Source of the DNA: Palleronia aestuarii
GTDB lineage: Bacteria; Pseudomonadota; Alphaproteobacteria; Rhodobacterales; Rhodobacteraceae
DNA length: 56,284 nt
NCBI RefSeq assembly: GCF_003253995.1
Contig: NZ_QKZL01000023.1
Location: forward strand, 1-56,284
Direction: 5' to 3'
In this document: piece by piece, positions 41,728 through 50,945 of the stretch
Numbering within the stretch: position 1 is the first letter of the stretch
Layout: every line of letters starts with the position of its first letter
Made by a program: the position numbers and the translations under genes
Notes under the pieces: generated by a model
What the model was told of the DNA's origin: nothing
Databases searched by the model: none
What the model saw: the letters and a program-made list of their open reading frames with translations, nothing else

Positions 41728-42693
41728 GTGCCGCACGATCATGGCCATGCCCATATCGACCCTGAATCCGGCGACCGCCGCGTCTCCATCGCGATCTGGG
41801 CCAACGGGCTCCTGACCGTCGCACAGATCGTCGGCGGCATCCTGTCTGGTAGCCTCGCGCTGATCGCCGATGCGCTGCACAACTTCTCCGACATGGCCTC
41901 GCTGGTGATCGCCTTCGCGGCGCGCAAGATCGCCCGGCGGCCGGCGGACGAGCGCATGACTTTCGGCTACGGCCGCGTCGAGATCGTAGCCGCGCTCATC
42001 AACTACACCACGCTGATCCTGATCGGGTTCTACCTGATCTACGAGGGAGGCATGCGGATGATCGACCCGCCCGAGGTGGCAGGGTGGACGGTTGTGATCC
42101 TCGGCGGCGTGGCGCTGGTCGTGGATACGCTGACGGCATTGCTCACCTATTCGATACAGAAGGGCAGCGCGAACATCCGCGCCCTGTTCCTGCACAACCT
42201 CTCCGATGCGCTCGCCTCCTTGGCCGTCATCATCGGCGGATCGCTCATCATCCTCTACGACATGCGATGGGTCGACCCGGCCATCACGATCGGAATTGCG
42301 CTCTATATCCTGTACTTGGCGTTCACCGAGATCGGCGGCCCCATCCGGACGCTGATGCTGGGCAGCCCTCCCGAGATGGATTGCGACACCGTCCTCGACG
42401 CGATGCGTGACGTCGAGGGGGTCGAGGACGTCCATCACGTCCATCTCTGGCAAATGCAGGAGCATGAAGCTGCGCTCGACTGCCATGTCGTTCTCACGAA
42501 GGACGGCTGGGCGCGGATCGAAAGCATTAAGTCGGAGATCAAGACGCAGCTGAAGGATCGGTTCGGGATCACTCATTCGAGCCTGGAGTTCGAGCATACC
42601 GACCGTGCCCACGAAGACGCTGACCTCTACGGTCACGGAGGTTCGACAAAGAAGGAGGAGACCCATGTTCACCGAAACGCAGACACCGCATGA
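41728..42693 (+). CDS. CzcD/ZitB-like Zn/Cd exporter of the CDF family
   Basis: A 321-residue CDF exporter with His-rich ends (HDHGHAHID at the start, EETHVHRNADTA at the end). The metal site is IADALHNFSDMASL and LFLHNLSDALASL, each with His-x3-Asp. The cytoplasmic C-terminal domain with HHVHLWQMQEHEAALDCHV is complete. It has a GTG start with GAGGAG upstream and lies 30 bases after a MerR-type promoter. The export of zinc or cadmium by proton antiport is known for the family. Confidence 0.9.
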   Translation: MPHDHGHAHIDPESGDRRVSIAIWANGLLTVAQIVGGILSGSLALIADALHNFSDMASLVIAFAARKIARRPADERMTFGYGRVEIVAALINYTTLILIGFYLIYEGGMRMIDPPEVAGWTVVILGGVALVVDTLTALLTYSIQKGSANIRALFLHNLSDALASLAVIIGGSLIILYDMRWVDPAITIGIALYILYLAFTEIGGPIRTLMLGSPPEMDCDTVLDAMRDVEGVEDVHHVHLWQMQEHEAALDCHVVLTKDGWARIESIKSEIKTQLKDRFGITHSSLEFEHTDRAHEDADLYGHGGSTKKEETHVHRNADTA

Positions 42694-43027
42694 CGATGTC
42701 GTCGGGATCGCCTGTGAGGGCAAGCTGACGAAAACCGAACTGGAGCGGATGCACGCGCTTCTGCACGAACGGCTCGGAGGTGCAGACAGGCCCGGCCTCG
42801 TCCTCGACCTGACGCGGTTCGAAGGCTACGACGGGCCCGCCGCGATGCTCGAGGATCTGAAGATCGACATCGCGCACGCGCGGGATTTCCGCCGCATCGC
42901 CGTCATCGGCGAGAGCACATGGATGGAGTGGGGCACCAATTTCGCCGGCCTCCTGACCCGCGCCGAGATGCGCTGGTTCGATCCGGCAGAGATCGACGCC
43001 GCCAGCTCGTGGGCGCGCGGTTCGTGA
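42665..43027 (+). CDS. SpoIIAA-like (STAS-related) protein
   Basis: A 120-residue soluble protein of the SpoIIAA-like/DUF3478 family: IACEGKLTKTELERMHALL, GLVLDLTRFEGYDG and FRRIAVIGESTWMEWG. Such proteins bind lipophilic ligands or act in stress responses; the role here is unknown. AAGGAGG lies 8 bases before the ATG at 42665. It overlaps the end of the CDF gene by 29 bases, so the two are coupled. Confidence 0.8.
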   Translation: MFTETQTPHDDVVGIACEGKLTKTELERMHALLHERLGGADRPGLVLDLTRFEGYDGPAAMLEDLKIDIAHARDFRRIAVIGESTWMEWGTNFAGLLTRAEMRWFDPAEIDAASSWARGS

Positions 43028-43254
43028 GCCGGCGCTTGCCAGCGACGCTCAGAATCGGCCCAGGGGACGACATGAGAAACCGGGTTTTTCGGAGGCCGCG
43101 GCGTTTCTCACAGAGCCATCAACCGTCGCCACGGACCGTGATGGCTTAGGGGTGGTGGAGCAGCCGGCCGAGGATCGTGGTGGTCACGATGGGCCGTGGT
43201 GATGGGGGCGAACAATGAGGGTCAAGTCTTCCAGCGCGGCGACTTACTTCCAAC

Positions 43255-44043
43255 ATGGATAATCGACCCCATAGATACGCCGCCGACCGTTCGGCGTCGG
43301 CACGGAAGCCGATTCCCCGAACAATTGCGATTCCACGTCTCGACATCGTCGACGTCGTGCGCGGCCTCGCGATTGCAGGCGTGGTGCTCTTCCATCTTGT
43401 TTGGGACCTGTCCTTTCTCCGCGTCATTCCACTCGAAATCGCATCCCACCCGCTCTGGCTGCTGTTCGGCCGCGTGCTGGCGGGGACCTTCATGGTGCTG
43501 GTGGGGGTGAGCCTCGTTCTCGCCGCGGCGGGCGGTTTCCGGCAGAAGGCGTTCATGCGGCGCCTCGCCATTCTGATAGCAGCGGCGCTCGCCATCACAC
43601 TCGTGACCCGCGTCGCCTTCCCGCAGACCTTCGTCTATTTTGGCATCCTGCACGCCATCGCGGTGGCGAGCGTCGTTGGCGCCCTCGTGCTGCGTCTGCG
43701 TCCATCCATGATCGCAGCGCTCGGCATCGCAGCCTCGGCTGTCGGTTTCTCATGGGCGTCGCCAGCCTTCGATCCTCGATGGCTGGCATGGACCGGCTTT
43801 GCCTCCTCACCCCCATCAAGCAACGACTTCGTTCCCGTTTTCCCATGGGTCGGACTGACGCTGCTCGGCATGGCTGGAACGCGGCTGGCTCTCGCACGGG
43901 GCTGGGTGCAGCGCGCACGGCCGCTCGACGGAAGTCTTGCCCGATCTCTAGTTTGGCTTGGCCGGCACAGCCTCTCGATCTACCTCATCCATCAACCCGT
44001 GCTGCTTGCCGTTCTGATCCCGCTCGTTTGGCTGGCGCGATGA
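43255..44043 (+). CDS. DUF1624 heparan-alpha-glucosaminide N-acetyltransferase-like membrane protein
   Basis: A 262-residue polytopic protein of the DUF1624/acyltransferase-3-related type. The start motif RLDIVDVVRGLAIAGVVLFH with HLVWDLSFL is characteristic, and about seven hydrophobic segments follow, ending in GRHSLSIYLIHQPVLLAVL. It may acetylate a cell-surface sugar. It is not obviously linked to metals. The Shine-Dalgarno is weak. Confidence 0.75.
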   Translation: MDNRPHRYAADRSASARKPIPRTIAIPRLDIVDVVRGLAIAGVVLFHLVWDLSFLRVIPLEIASHPLWLLFGRVLAGTFMVLVGVSLVLAAAGGFRQKAFMRRLAILIAAALAITLVTRVAFPQTFVYFGILHAIAVASVVGALVLRLRPSMIAALGIAASAVGFSWASPAFDPRWLAWTGFASSPPSSNDFVPVFPWVGLTLLGMAGTRLALARGWVQRARPLDGSLARSLVWLGRHSLSIYLIHQPVLLAVLIPLVWLAR

Positions 44044-44325
44044 CCGGCCATTCATGAATCCATAGCGCGGATGGAACGGCAAAGCCGCCATTCGTGCCGG
44101 GCGCAGAACTCGTCGAAGTGGGCTTTTTGCCGCTGTTCGGCGCCGGCTCGGTGTGCGACCGCTCCGATGAGGCTCGACAATGCTCGGCGCCGCCGCAGTT
44201 GCCAAGAGGACGACTGGGATGGTTCAATGTGGGATCGACATTCGAGTCTTTTGCCTGAATGAATGGGGCCGTCGATGTCGCTCGGACCTGATTACCCTTC
44301 TCGAAGATCGAGCGGCAACTCTGCG
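44044..44325. other. Intergenic region, nothing recognised
   Basis: About 280 bases between convergent genes. No terminator stem with a T run, operator or small gene with a binding site could be supported. The repeated words CGGCGCCG and GAATGAATGG look like decayed sequence. Confidence 0.3.
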
Positions 44326-44985
44326 TCAGTCGTCGTACCACATACGTGAGAGATTGGCCTTTGCCTTGAAGAGCCGGTCGAAGGCCGGCGTCTTGCCATA
44401 CTGCTCATGCGTGGCCCGAGCAGCAACGTCGAGGTCGTGCAGGATCTCGCGTCGCGCGGGGTCGCGCACCCAGCTGGTGATCCACCCGACGATGGCGACC
44501 CGCTCGCCCTCGGTCACCGGCTCGACCCGGTGCAGCGCCGAGGTCGGGTAGAGGACCATGTCGCCGGCCTGAAGCCTGATGGCGCGATCCTCTAGCATGT
44601 CCTCCATGACCAGTTCGCCGCCGGTATAGGTGTCGGGATCGGTGAGCGAGAGCGTGAAGGAGAGGTCGGTCCGGTTGCCGTTCATCACCGGGTCGTCGAC
44701 ATGGGTGCCGTAGGCCATCCCGCCTCGGTAGCGCGACAGCAGCATGCGCGCGTATCTCTTGGGCCGAGCGATGGACGTCACGACCTCATTCGCATTGAGC
44801 GTTTTGCGGATCGTTCCGAAGATGGCGTCGAGCGCCGGTGACTTCCTGGCTTGGAGGTTGGCCTTGACATCGCGCGCGTAGCGTCCGGCGGTCGCGCGCC
44901 CGTCTTCGTACTCGAGCGCGTCGGCGGCCTCTCGCAAGGCCGCCAGGGCATGTGCGTCAAGCACGTTCGAAATCACGACAACCAT
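44326..44985 (-). CDS. PKHD-type Fe(II)/2-oxoglutarate dioxygenase (PiuC/YbiX)
   Basis: A 219-residue oxygenase of the PiuC/YbiX family. Iron ligands are His and Asp in YGTHVDDPVM and the distal His in TSALHRVEPVTEGERVAIVGW, with the 2-oxoglutarate-binding Arg near ERVA. The ending NLSRMWYDD is typical. Family members accompany siderophore receptor genes, but none is seen here. It lies 3 bases after the Gly/Glu-rich secreted protein gene, so the two form one operon. Confidence 0.87.
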   Translation of the reverse strand: MVVVISNVLDAHALAALREAADALEYEDGRATAGRYARDVKANLQARKSPALDAIFGTIRKTLNANEVVTSIARPKRYARMLLSRYRGGMAYGTHVDDPVMNGNRTDLSFTLSLTDPDTYTGGELVMEDMLEDRAIRLQAGDMVLYPTSALHRVEPVTEGERVAIVGWITSWVRDPARREILHDLDVAARATHEQYGKTPAFDRLFKAKANLSRMWYDD

Positions 44986-44988
44986 GGA

Positions 44989-45954
44989 TCAGTGGCTCTC
45001 GCCTTCGCCTTCACCTTCGCCCTCGGCACTGGCTTCGCCCTCTTCCTCGCTTTCGCCGCTGGCGGCGGATTCACCTTCGGCGCGGGCGAGTTGGGAGCTG
45101 GCCAGGTCCATGCGTGCCGCGGCGCCGTAGATGATGGAGGGATCCATCTCGAACGCGCCTTCGCCCTGCAGATCACCAAAGGCTGCGCCGGTGGCTTCGA
45201 CCTGCTCGAGGAGCGATCGGCCGACCTCGGCGACCAGGGCGTCTTCGCTATTGGCCATCTCGCGCGCTTCGGTCTCGACAACGCGCAGGAAGCCCCAGCT
45301 GTCCTGATACTCGTGAAGGTTCGAGAGCTGGCCGCCCTCCACCGCCACCGTGTATTCCTCGCCGGCGACGCGTGTGAGATCGATCAGGCCCGCGACTTGC
45401 TGCGCAGGCGAGAAGCCTTCGCGGACGGCCTCGAGCGTTTCGCGCATGGCGGCATACTGCTGCTCGATTTCCGCGTACTCGGCCTCTGCCTCGGTTGCGG
45501 CGGCCAGTGCGGAAATCTGCTCCTTGAGGGTATCGAAGCCTGTCTCGGCGAGACGTTCGGCGACGGCGTCGTATTTCTCCTCGATGGGATGGCCCATATG
45601 GGTCTTCGCCGCCTGGAGATCGCCTTGCTCGTAGAGGGCGAGGCCGGCGCGAATATGCCCTTCCATGAAGGCCAGCCCGCTCAGGAATGCGGTGTCTGGA
45701 TCGGCGCTCGCGCCGCCTTCGGCTTCACCCTCTCCGCCGACGCTCGCCGCGCCGTCCCCTTCAGCACTGGCGCTAGCCTCGCCTTCGCCTTCTGATTGGG
45801 CAAGGATGAGGCTCTCGTCAGCGGCACTTTCGCCCTCGGCTTGGGCTTCGGAGGAAGAGATAACTCCGGCAGCTGCAAGAGCGGCAAGTCCGGTGAGAGC
45901 CGAGACCCGGCGTGCGGTGACGAGGCGTGGCCCGTTAGGATTGCGTTCTGCCAT
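44989..45954 (-). CDS. Secreted Gly/Glu/Ser-rich low-complexity protein
   Basis: A 321-residue exported protein of unknown family. The signal peptide (SALTGLAALAAAGVISSSEAQA) is followed by a low-complexity acidic region (SEGEGEASASAEGDG and relatives, about residues 40-85), a helical domain (about 88-285) with FMEGHIRAGLALYEQGDLQAA and similar helices, and a second acidic tail (EGEGEGEGESH). The helical part resembles in size and feel cell-surface iron-binding or imelysin-like domains, but no motif proves it. It shares an operon with the PiuC-type oxygenase. The acidic ends could bind cations. Confidence 0.65.
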   Translation of the reverse strand: MAERNPNGPRLVTARRVSALTGLAALAAAGVISSSEAQAEGESAADESLILAQSEGEGEASASAEGDGAASVGGEGEAEGGASADPDTAFLSGLAFMEGHIRAGLALYEQGDLQAAKTHMGHPIEEKYDAVAERLAETGFDTLKEQISALAAATEAEAEYAEIEQQYAAMRETLEAVREGFSPAQQVAGLIDLTRVAGEEYTVAVEGGQLSNLHEYQDSWGFLRVVETEAREMANSEDALVAEVGRSLLEQVEATGAAFGDLQGEGAFEMDPSIIYGAAARMDLASSQLARAEGESAASGESEEEGEASAEGEGEGEGESH

Positions 45955-46217
45955 GGGATCGGATCCTTGATAATTGGAGTGCGGAACAAACCTGAGTAAA
46001 ACGGTTACCGGGGTGCGTGCGCCGGGTCAATTCAGACTGTTTAAGTCGGATAATGCCTGGTTGCGTCAGATATCGGTCGCGGGGGCACCTTGTAGGTACC
46101 TCCAGCCAGTTCTCCGGGATCAGCATCGGCACTAGGTCAATCGCCCGCCGGGCCGCTCGCGCCAGATCGAGCCTGCCTTGCGCGCATGGCGTCGAGCCCT
46201 GTAGCGTCTGATCCGGC
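45955..46217. other. Intergenic region between cargo and virD4
   Basis: About 260 bases. The upstream side of the secreted-protein gene holds the AT-rich TTGATAATTGGAG patch, a likely promoter. An open frame on the minus strand has no binding site or known motif. This marks the right edge of the metal cargo; no direct repeat with the left edge near 16.9 kb was found by eye. Confidence 0.35.
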
Positions 46218-48449
46218 TTAGGAAGAACCCGCAATCCTTTTGGGACGAGAACGCGTTCCGGCGGGTCGAGCGGGTTCGCCACCTGTGGCGCCGTCGGCAG
46301 AGCGACTATCGTTGAGGGTGTCTCGGCTGCTTCCCCTCTGGCCTTCGGCCTCGAACGTCGCGGCTATCGTCGCGGCGCTAGGTGCATCGGCACGCTTCAA
46401 AGGTGCGCGCCTGCCCTGCCCGACAGTTGGCGTGGACCTTGATGCACCGCTGGTATTCGGAGTTCCGCTTTCCTCGGCATCGTGTGCAAAATCTCCGAAC
46501 TCGGCAGCAATTTTTTTCGCAGTATGGGCGCCATCGCGTTTCGCCGGAGCCGCGCGGCCGGCCGACGCGGAAGGCGTGGGTCGCTGCTTCTGCTCCGCCT
46601 GACCCGCAAGGCCGGCATAGCCGCTCTGCTGTTCGGCGAGACCGGAGACCATCTGCTCCTGCGTGAGCGGTTTCGTCTCGGCAGGCGCTACGGCGACGAT
46701 CTTCTTTGCCCGCTTGGTGGGTTCGGTGAGCGGCGGATAGGGTAGATCGTGGCCTGCCCGGGCCGCGTAGATGCACTCGAAGTGATGATCCTCGAAATAC
46801 CGGATGTGGTGGGCCAGGATCGGGTATTGTCCCTCGGGCAGCACCAGAACGCGATCGAGCGGGAAGCGCAGGATTTCGGCTGGCGAGATCAGCGGGCGTT
46901 CCTCCGACCGGCGGCTGACGTTGCCGCTCTCGTCGAACTTCCGGATCACCGATTGCGATCGGGTGGTGCTGACTGTCGTCCGCTTGCCGAGCGCATCGGA
47001 CAGAACCTGAGCGGTCCGGTCGTCTTGCGGCGTCATGTAGATCTGCACCCCGGCCCCCGCGAGAAGCGCTCGGCGGTCGGTCTCCCCGTAGATGCTCTCG
47101 AGACCGGGGATCGACTGTGTGATGATGAAGAACCGGCCGCCATATTGCCGGATCGTCTTGATGCTGTTGAGGACCATTGGCTGGCGGCCAAGCTGGTCGA
47201 ACTCGTCCATCAGGAACATGACCGGATGCGGTTCGTCCGGTCCTGGCAGCTTGCGTTGCAAGCTGGCGATCGCGTCGGCGAAGAGAAGGCGGATGAGCGG
47301 CGCCAGCGTCTTCAGGTGCTCGGGCTGCACGACGATGTAGAGCGACTGCGGCTCGGATCGGAACGTTGAGAAGTCGAAATCGCTCTCGCTCGTGGCCCGA
47401 TCGACGGCGGGGTCAAGCCAGAGCTCCAGCCCTGCCCCGCGGATCACGCTGACATAGCTGTCGAGGATCTTGTCGGTCTCGTCCGCCATCGTCAGGAAAA
47501 TTTCCGCAACGGTCGGGTTGGACGTGGACTCGGCGATGGCGACGTAGCTGTCCTTCTTCGACCCGCCCCCGGTCATCAGCCGCAACGCCTCGCCGATCGT
47601 GGGTCGGCCCTTTTCGATCGCGTAGAGGCAGGCGCCGACAAAGAGGCTGCGGCCGGCCTGGAAGAAGCTCTGCGCGTTCACACTCTCGACGATGAGGAAC
47701 AGGTCGGCCATCGCGTTGATCGCGGTGTATTGCTGCTCCCAGCTCGGCAGCGCGGCGATGCGGGCGAGCGGATTGAACCGGTGCGTGCGTGTATAGACCG
47801 GGGTCGTGTCGTCGGCCCCTTCGGGCATCACGTAGTCGAAGGGCGAGAAGTACCAGATCCTGTTGCCCAGCCCGCGCTCCCGATGGATCGCGGTGTTCTC
47901 GAAATTCTCGCCTTTCTGGTCGAGGACGATCGCGCTGCCACCGAACTTCAGGAGGTTCGGCGAGACGAACCCGACGCCTTTCCCGCGGCCGGTCGGACCG
48001 ATCATGATCGCGTGCGGGAACCGGTTCGGCTCCGCCGACACGAACGGCCCCGGCCGCTGCGGCTTCGTCATCTTCGCGTAAACGAACCCGGGACGCTCCA
48101 CCGGCGCGGTCATCTTGTTCCGCTTGAGTTCGGTCCGGGTCTGAAAGTGGGAATCGTCGTAGGACGAGAGGCGCCCGCGCTGGACCGAGTTGATGCCGAC
48201 GCCTGCCAGCACGACGGCCGGAAAGGCCGTGATGAGCCAAATCGTGTATCGAACATCCGGATTGGCAGCGATCCGCGCCGGCGAATATCGCAGGAACCAG
48301 GGCTCCAGCACATTCCACGTGTTCACGCCGTCCCCGAAGACGAAAATCGCGTAGAGCGTGGCGAGGACCGCTCCGATATAAGTGCCGGCGGCCAGTCCGA
48401 CCGTGGCGGCGATCGGGAACCGCCAGGCGCTGTCCATGGATTGCAGCAT
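46218..48449 (-). CDS. virD4: VirD4/TraG-type coupling protein
   Basis: The 743-residue ATPase that brings the relaxase-DNA complex to the secretion channel. Two N-terminal membrane helices (FPIAATVGLAAGTYIGAVLA and IWLITAFPAVVLAGVGI) precede the nucleotide-binding domain. Walker A is MIGPTGRGKGVGFV (the GKG form usual in VirD4), Walker B is VMFLMDEFDQLG, followed by FFIITQSIPGLESIYG. The last 150 residues are Ala/Arg/Ser-rich and probably disordered. AAGGAG lies before the ATG. It is separated from virB11 by the 29-kb cargo. Confidence 0.93.
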   Translation of the reverse strand: MLQSMDSAWRFPIAATVGLAAGTYIGAVLATLYAIFVFGDGVNTWNVLEPWFLRYSPARIAANPDVRYTIWLITAFPAVVLAGVGINSVQRGRLSSYDDSHFQTRTELKRNKMTAPVERPGFVYAKMTKPQRPGPFVSAEPNRFPHAIMIGPTGRGKGVGFVSPNLLKFGGSAIVLDQKGENFENTAIHRERGLGNRIWYFSPFDYVMPEGADDTTPVYTRTHRFNPLARIAALPSWEQQYTAINAMADLFLIVESVNAQSFFQAGRSLFVGACLYAIEKGRPTIGEALRLMTGGGSKKDSYVAIAESTSNPTVAEIFLTMADETDKILDSYVSVIRGAGLELWLDPAVDRATSESDFDFSTFRSEPQSLYIVVQPEHLKTLAPLIRLLFADAIASLQRKLPGPDEPHPVMFLMDEFDQLGRQPMVLNSIKTIRQYGGRFFIITQSIPGLESIYGETDRRALLAGAGVQIYMTPQDDRTAQVLSDALGKRTTVSTTRSQSVIRKFDESGNVSRRSEERPLISPAEILRFPLDRVLVLPEGQYPILAHHIRYFEDHHFECIYAARAGHDLPYPPLTEPTKRAKKIVAVAPAETKPLTQEQMVSGLAEQQSGYAGLAGQAEQKQRPTPSASAGRAAPAKRDGAHTAKKIAAEFGDFAHDAEESGTPNTSGASRSTPTVGQGRRAPLKRADAPSAATIAATFEAEGQRGSSRDTLNDSRSADGATGGEPARPAGTRSRPKRIAGSS

Positions 48450-48466
48450 GTCGCGGCTCCTTCGCC

Positions 48467-50356
48467 CTAGAAGTCGATCACGTGGTCCATGTCCTCGTCA
48501 CGCCCCCTGCCCCGCTCGGCCCGATGGGCCGCGCGTTCATGGACACTCGCGAGATCACGATACCGTCCGACCGGTTCGCTGTCGCGCACGTCGAGGTCCT
48601 GGCCATCTTCGACGCGTCCCATGTTCCGCAGCTCCGATCCGACGGCGGCGCGTAGACCCGGATCGTTGATCTTCTCGATGAGCGGGTCCATTTCCCCTCG
48701 CCCCACCCGGTCCAGATCACCGTCGCTCATGTCGGCGCGAACCTCCTTCGCCAGGCGGTCGAGCGCGGCGATATCGGACAGACGGTCGGTCCGCTCGGCC
48801 TCCATCAGCTCCTGCCGTGCCAGATCCTCGAGGAGGTCGCGGCCGACGGGAACCGACGCGACGATCTTCTCGGCCTCGGCCCGCATTTCGCGTTCCATCT
48901 CGATCCATTCGGCCCGACGATCCGGATCGTCCGGCCGCCACTCATTGATCTGCGCCGCGCTCCGATCGGCGGCGGCGAAGCGCGCCGCCATCTCCTCGGC
49001 ATTGGTGTCGCCCCACTCGAACCTGCTTTCGAACCGCTCGAAGGCGTCGGCGAGCCGGTCACTTATGGCATCGAGCGCCGCATCGGCCTCGGCCGCAAAG
49101 CGTCCGTCACCTCGCGCGCGCTCCTGAAGGAGCGCCACGGGTGCGACGGCGTAGGGATCTCTCTCCCTGTCGAGGCCTTGGGCGTAGGACTGGAAGAACG
49201 GGTCCTGTCCGATGAGATGCGTGGTGGACCGCGCCTGGTCCGCGAACTGTCCTTCAAGCTCTACACGCTCCGGACCCGGCTCCATGTTCCGAATCTTCGT
49301 CCAGGCCATCTGCGCCTCGGAAATCAGCGCCTCGCGCGCGGCCGCGATCCTGCCCGCCGGGTCGATCGTGTCGGCGGGAATGTCGTTCACATCGGCAAAA
49401 TCGGACACGATCGGTTCTCCTTTCAGAAGATGCGCGGCGGCCGCGCTGGCGCCCTGGAACAGGCGGGCCGCGAACCCGTCGCCTTCAGTGTCGTCCAGCA
49501 TCGACGCGATCCCGGCCAGCGATCGGTAGTCGGCCGCGTAGGACCGAAGGGATGCCTCGCGCTGGATGCGCTGGACGAAGGACAGCGGCTCGACATAGGG
49601 CTCCCGTCCCTCTTGCAGCGCAGCCTGCACATCCGTCTCACGAGGCGCGTTCTCTATGAGCCCGCGCGACAGGCGGGGCGTCGCATTGAGCGCCAGACCG
49701 TGCTCGGACGCGATTTGCGCGTGCAGCTCGCGCATCATGTCGTAGTTGATCTCCGAATAACGGCTGATCGACAGGAACGCTTCATGATCCATGCCCACCT
49801 TGTCCACGACGAAATGCGCGTGGACGTGCTCGGTGTTGTGGTGCAGCGCGGCGACGTAGCGGAACCTGTCGGCGTAGAAGCCGCTCCCGAACACCTCCTG
49901 CCCCCATTCCCGCGCGATCTCCTCGGCCAGCCCGGCATCGGTGCCCTTCGGGAACGACAGGATGATGTGGTCGGTATGCCCGCGCTTCGGCGCACCGACC
50001 CAGGATCCACCCCAGTCTGCCACAACGCGCGCGATACCCTCTTCCTCGAAGCTCCGCTCGACACCGATCTGGTTCGACCATGAGGCCGTCAGCGCCTCGT
50101 CCCGGAGGACATAGGACATCTGCCGAGTGAGCTCCTTGCGGCTATGGCAACCGCCGGCGGATACGCGCTTCACGACGCTCTGCGGCACCCGCGCGACGTT
50201 CTTGGTCAGCCCGACGGCCTTGTCCGCCCTGCCCCGACCGACATCGGACTTTTTATATCGGGGCTTCGGGAACGCGCCCATCGAGCGATTGCGCCGGCCG
50301 ATATCGGGCAGCACCTCGCCAATGACGGCCTGCTGAACTGTTCTCCAGTCAGGCAT
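48467..50356 (-). CDS. VirD2-type relaxase
   Basis: A 629-residue relaxase that nicks oriT and leads the strand into the recipient. The N-terminal nuclease domain has a likely catalytic Tyr region (RQMSYVLRDE), the DHIILSFPKGT strand and the metal site HHNTEHVHAHFVVDKV with the histidine triad. The C-terminal 350 residues are charged and helical and probably carry the secretion signal. GGGAGGGGG lies upstream of the ATG, which overlaps the accessory protein gene by 8 bases. I name it by family, not by symbol. Confidence 0.88.
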   Translation of the reverse strand: MPDWRTVQQAVIGEVLPDIGRRNRSMGAFPKPRYKKSDVGRGRADKAVGLTKNVARVPQSVVKRVSAGGCHSRKELTRQMSYVLRDEALTASWSNQIGVERSFEEEGIARVVADWGGSWVGAPKRGHTDHIILSFPKGTDAGLAEEIAREWGQEVFGSGFYADRFRYVAALHHNTEHVHAHFVVDKVGMDHEAFLSISRYSEINYDMMRELHAQIASEHGLALNATPRLSRGLIENAPRETDVQAALQEGREPYVEPLSFVQRIQREASLRSYAADYRSLAGIASMLDDTEGDGFAARLFQGASAAAAHLLKGEPIVSDFADVNDIPADTIDPAGRIAAAREALISEAQMAWTKIRNMEPGPERVELEGQFADQARSTTHLIGQDPFFQSYAQGLDRERDPYAVAPVALLQERARGDGRFAAEADAALDAISDRLADAFERFESRFEWGDTNAEEMAARFAAADRSAAQINEWRPDDPDRRAEWIEMEREMRAEAEKIVASVPVGRDLLEDLARQELMEAERTDRLSDIAALDRLAKEVRADMSDGDLDRVGRGEMDPLIEKINDPGLRAAVGSELRNMGRVEDGQDLDVRDSEPVGRYRDLASVHERAAHRAERGRGRDEDMDHVIDF

Positions 50357-50885
50357 GGGCCCCCTCCCCTGCCTCTTCGGCGGGCCTGATCGCGCCCCGT
50401 GCGCCGGCCGCCTTCACGGCCTGGAGGTCTCTCGCCACGTCCTCGACCCGATCGAGAAGCCTGACGACGAGCTCGCCGTCGCGACGGTTCCAGCGCAGCC
50501 GACCCGCTCGCGCGAGCTGGAGCATCTGCACGAGGTTCCGCGCCAGCGCGTTCATCTGGTTCGAACTCTGACGCAACGCGTCGATTTCCTCACGGCGGAA
50601 ATCGGCGAGACCGGCCGAAAGCCGCATCAACCGGCGAAGCATCTCCGATGCGGACATGTCCTCGACGTCGAGCACGGCATCGAAGGCGTCGGCCTCTCGT
50701 TGCGAGACCCGGACCTGAAGGACGCGGCCGCGGGTGGTGCGATCCGTCGCGATCCCGCGCCGACGCAACCGCGAAACCGTCGGCCTTGAACATCCGACGA
50801 TGTCGGCGACATCCGCGTCCTTCCGCCCCTCGGCGACCAGACGCAGGATGTCTTGCTTCGTCTTGAACGTGAGGCGTTTCGGCAT
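50349..50885 (-). CDS. Relaxosome accessory DNA-binding protein (MobC/VirD1-like role)
   Basis: A 178-residue protein with an N-terminal helix-turn-helix (FKTKQDILRLVAEGRKDADV, VADIVGCSRPTVSRLRRRG) and a ribbon-like strand (GRVLQVRVSQREADAFDAVL) followed by MSASEMLRRLMRLSAGL. The C-terminal part has SNQMNALARNLVQMLQLAR, the motif common in MobC-type mobilisation proteins. It should bind near oriT and help the relaxase. Its upstream region holds the candidate oriT. It overlaps the relaxase gene by 8 bases. Confidence 0.78.
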   Translation of the reverse strand: MPKRLTFKTKQDILRLVAEGRKDADVADIVGCSRPTVSRLRRRGIATDRTTRGRVLQVRVSQREADAFDAVLDVEDMSASEMLRRLMRLSAGLADFRREEIDALRQSSNQMNALARNLVQMLQLARAGRLRWNRRDGELVVRLLDRVEDVARDLQAVKAAGARGAIRPAEEAGEGAHA

Positions 50886-50945
50886 GGTATGACCGGAAGC
50901 GACAGGCGTTCAATAACTGTCATACACAATACTATTCCTGTCAAC

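Noticed and set aside
46218-48449. The GKG ending of the VirD4 Walker A motif as a defect
   Set aside because: GKG instead of GKS/GKT is usual for VirD4/TraG coupling proteins, so it is not a sign of inactivation.
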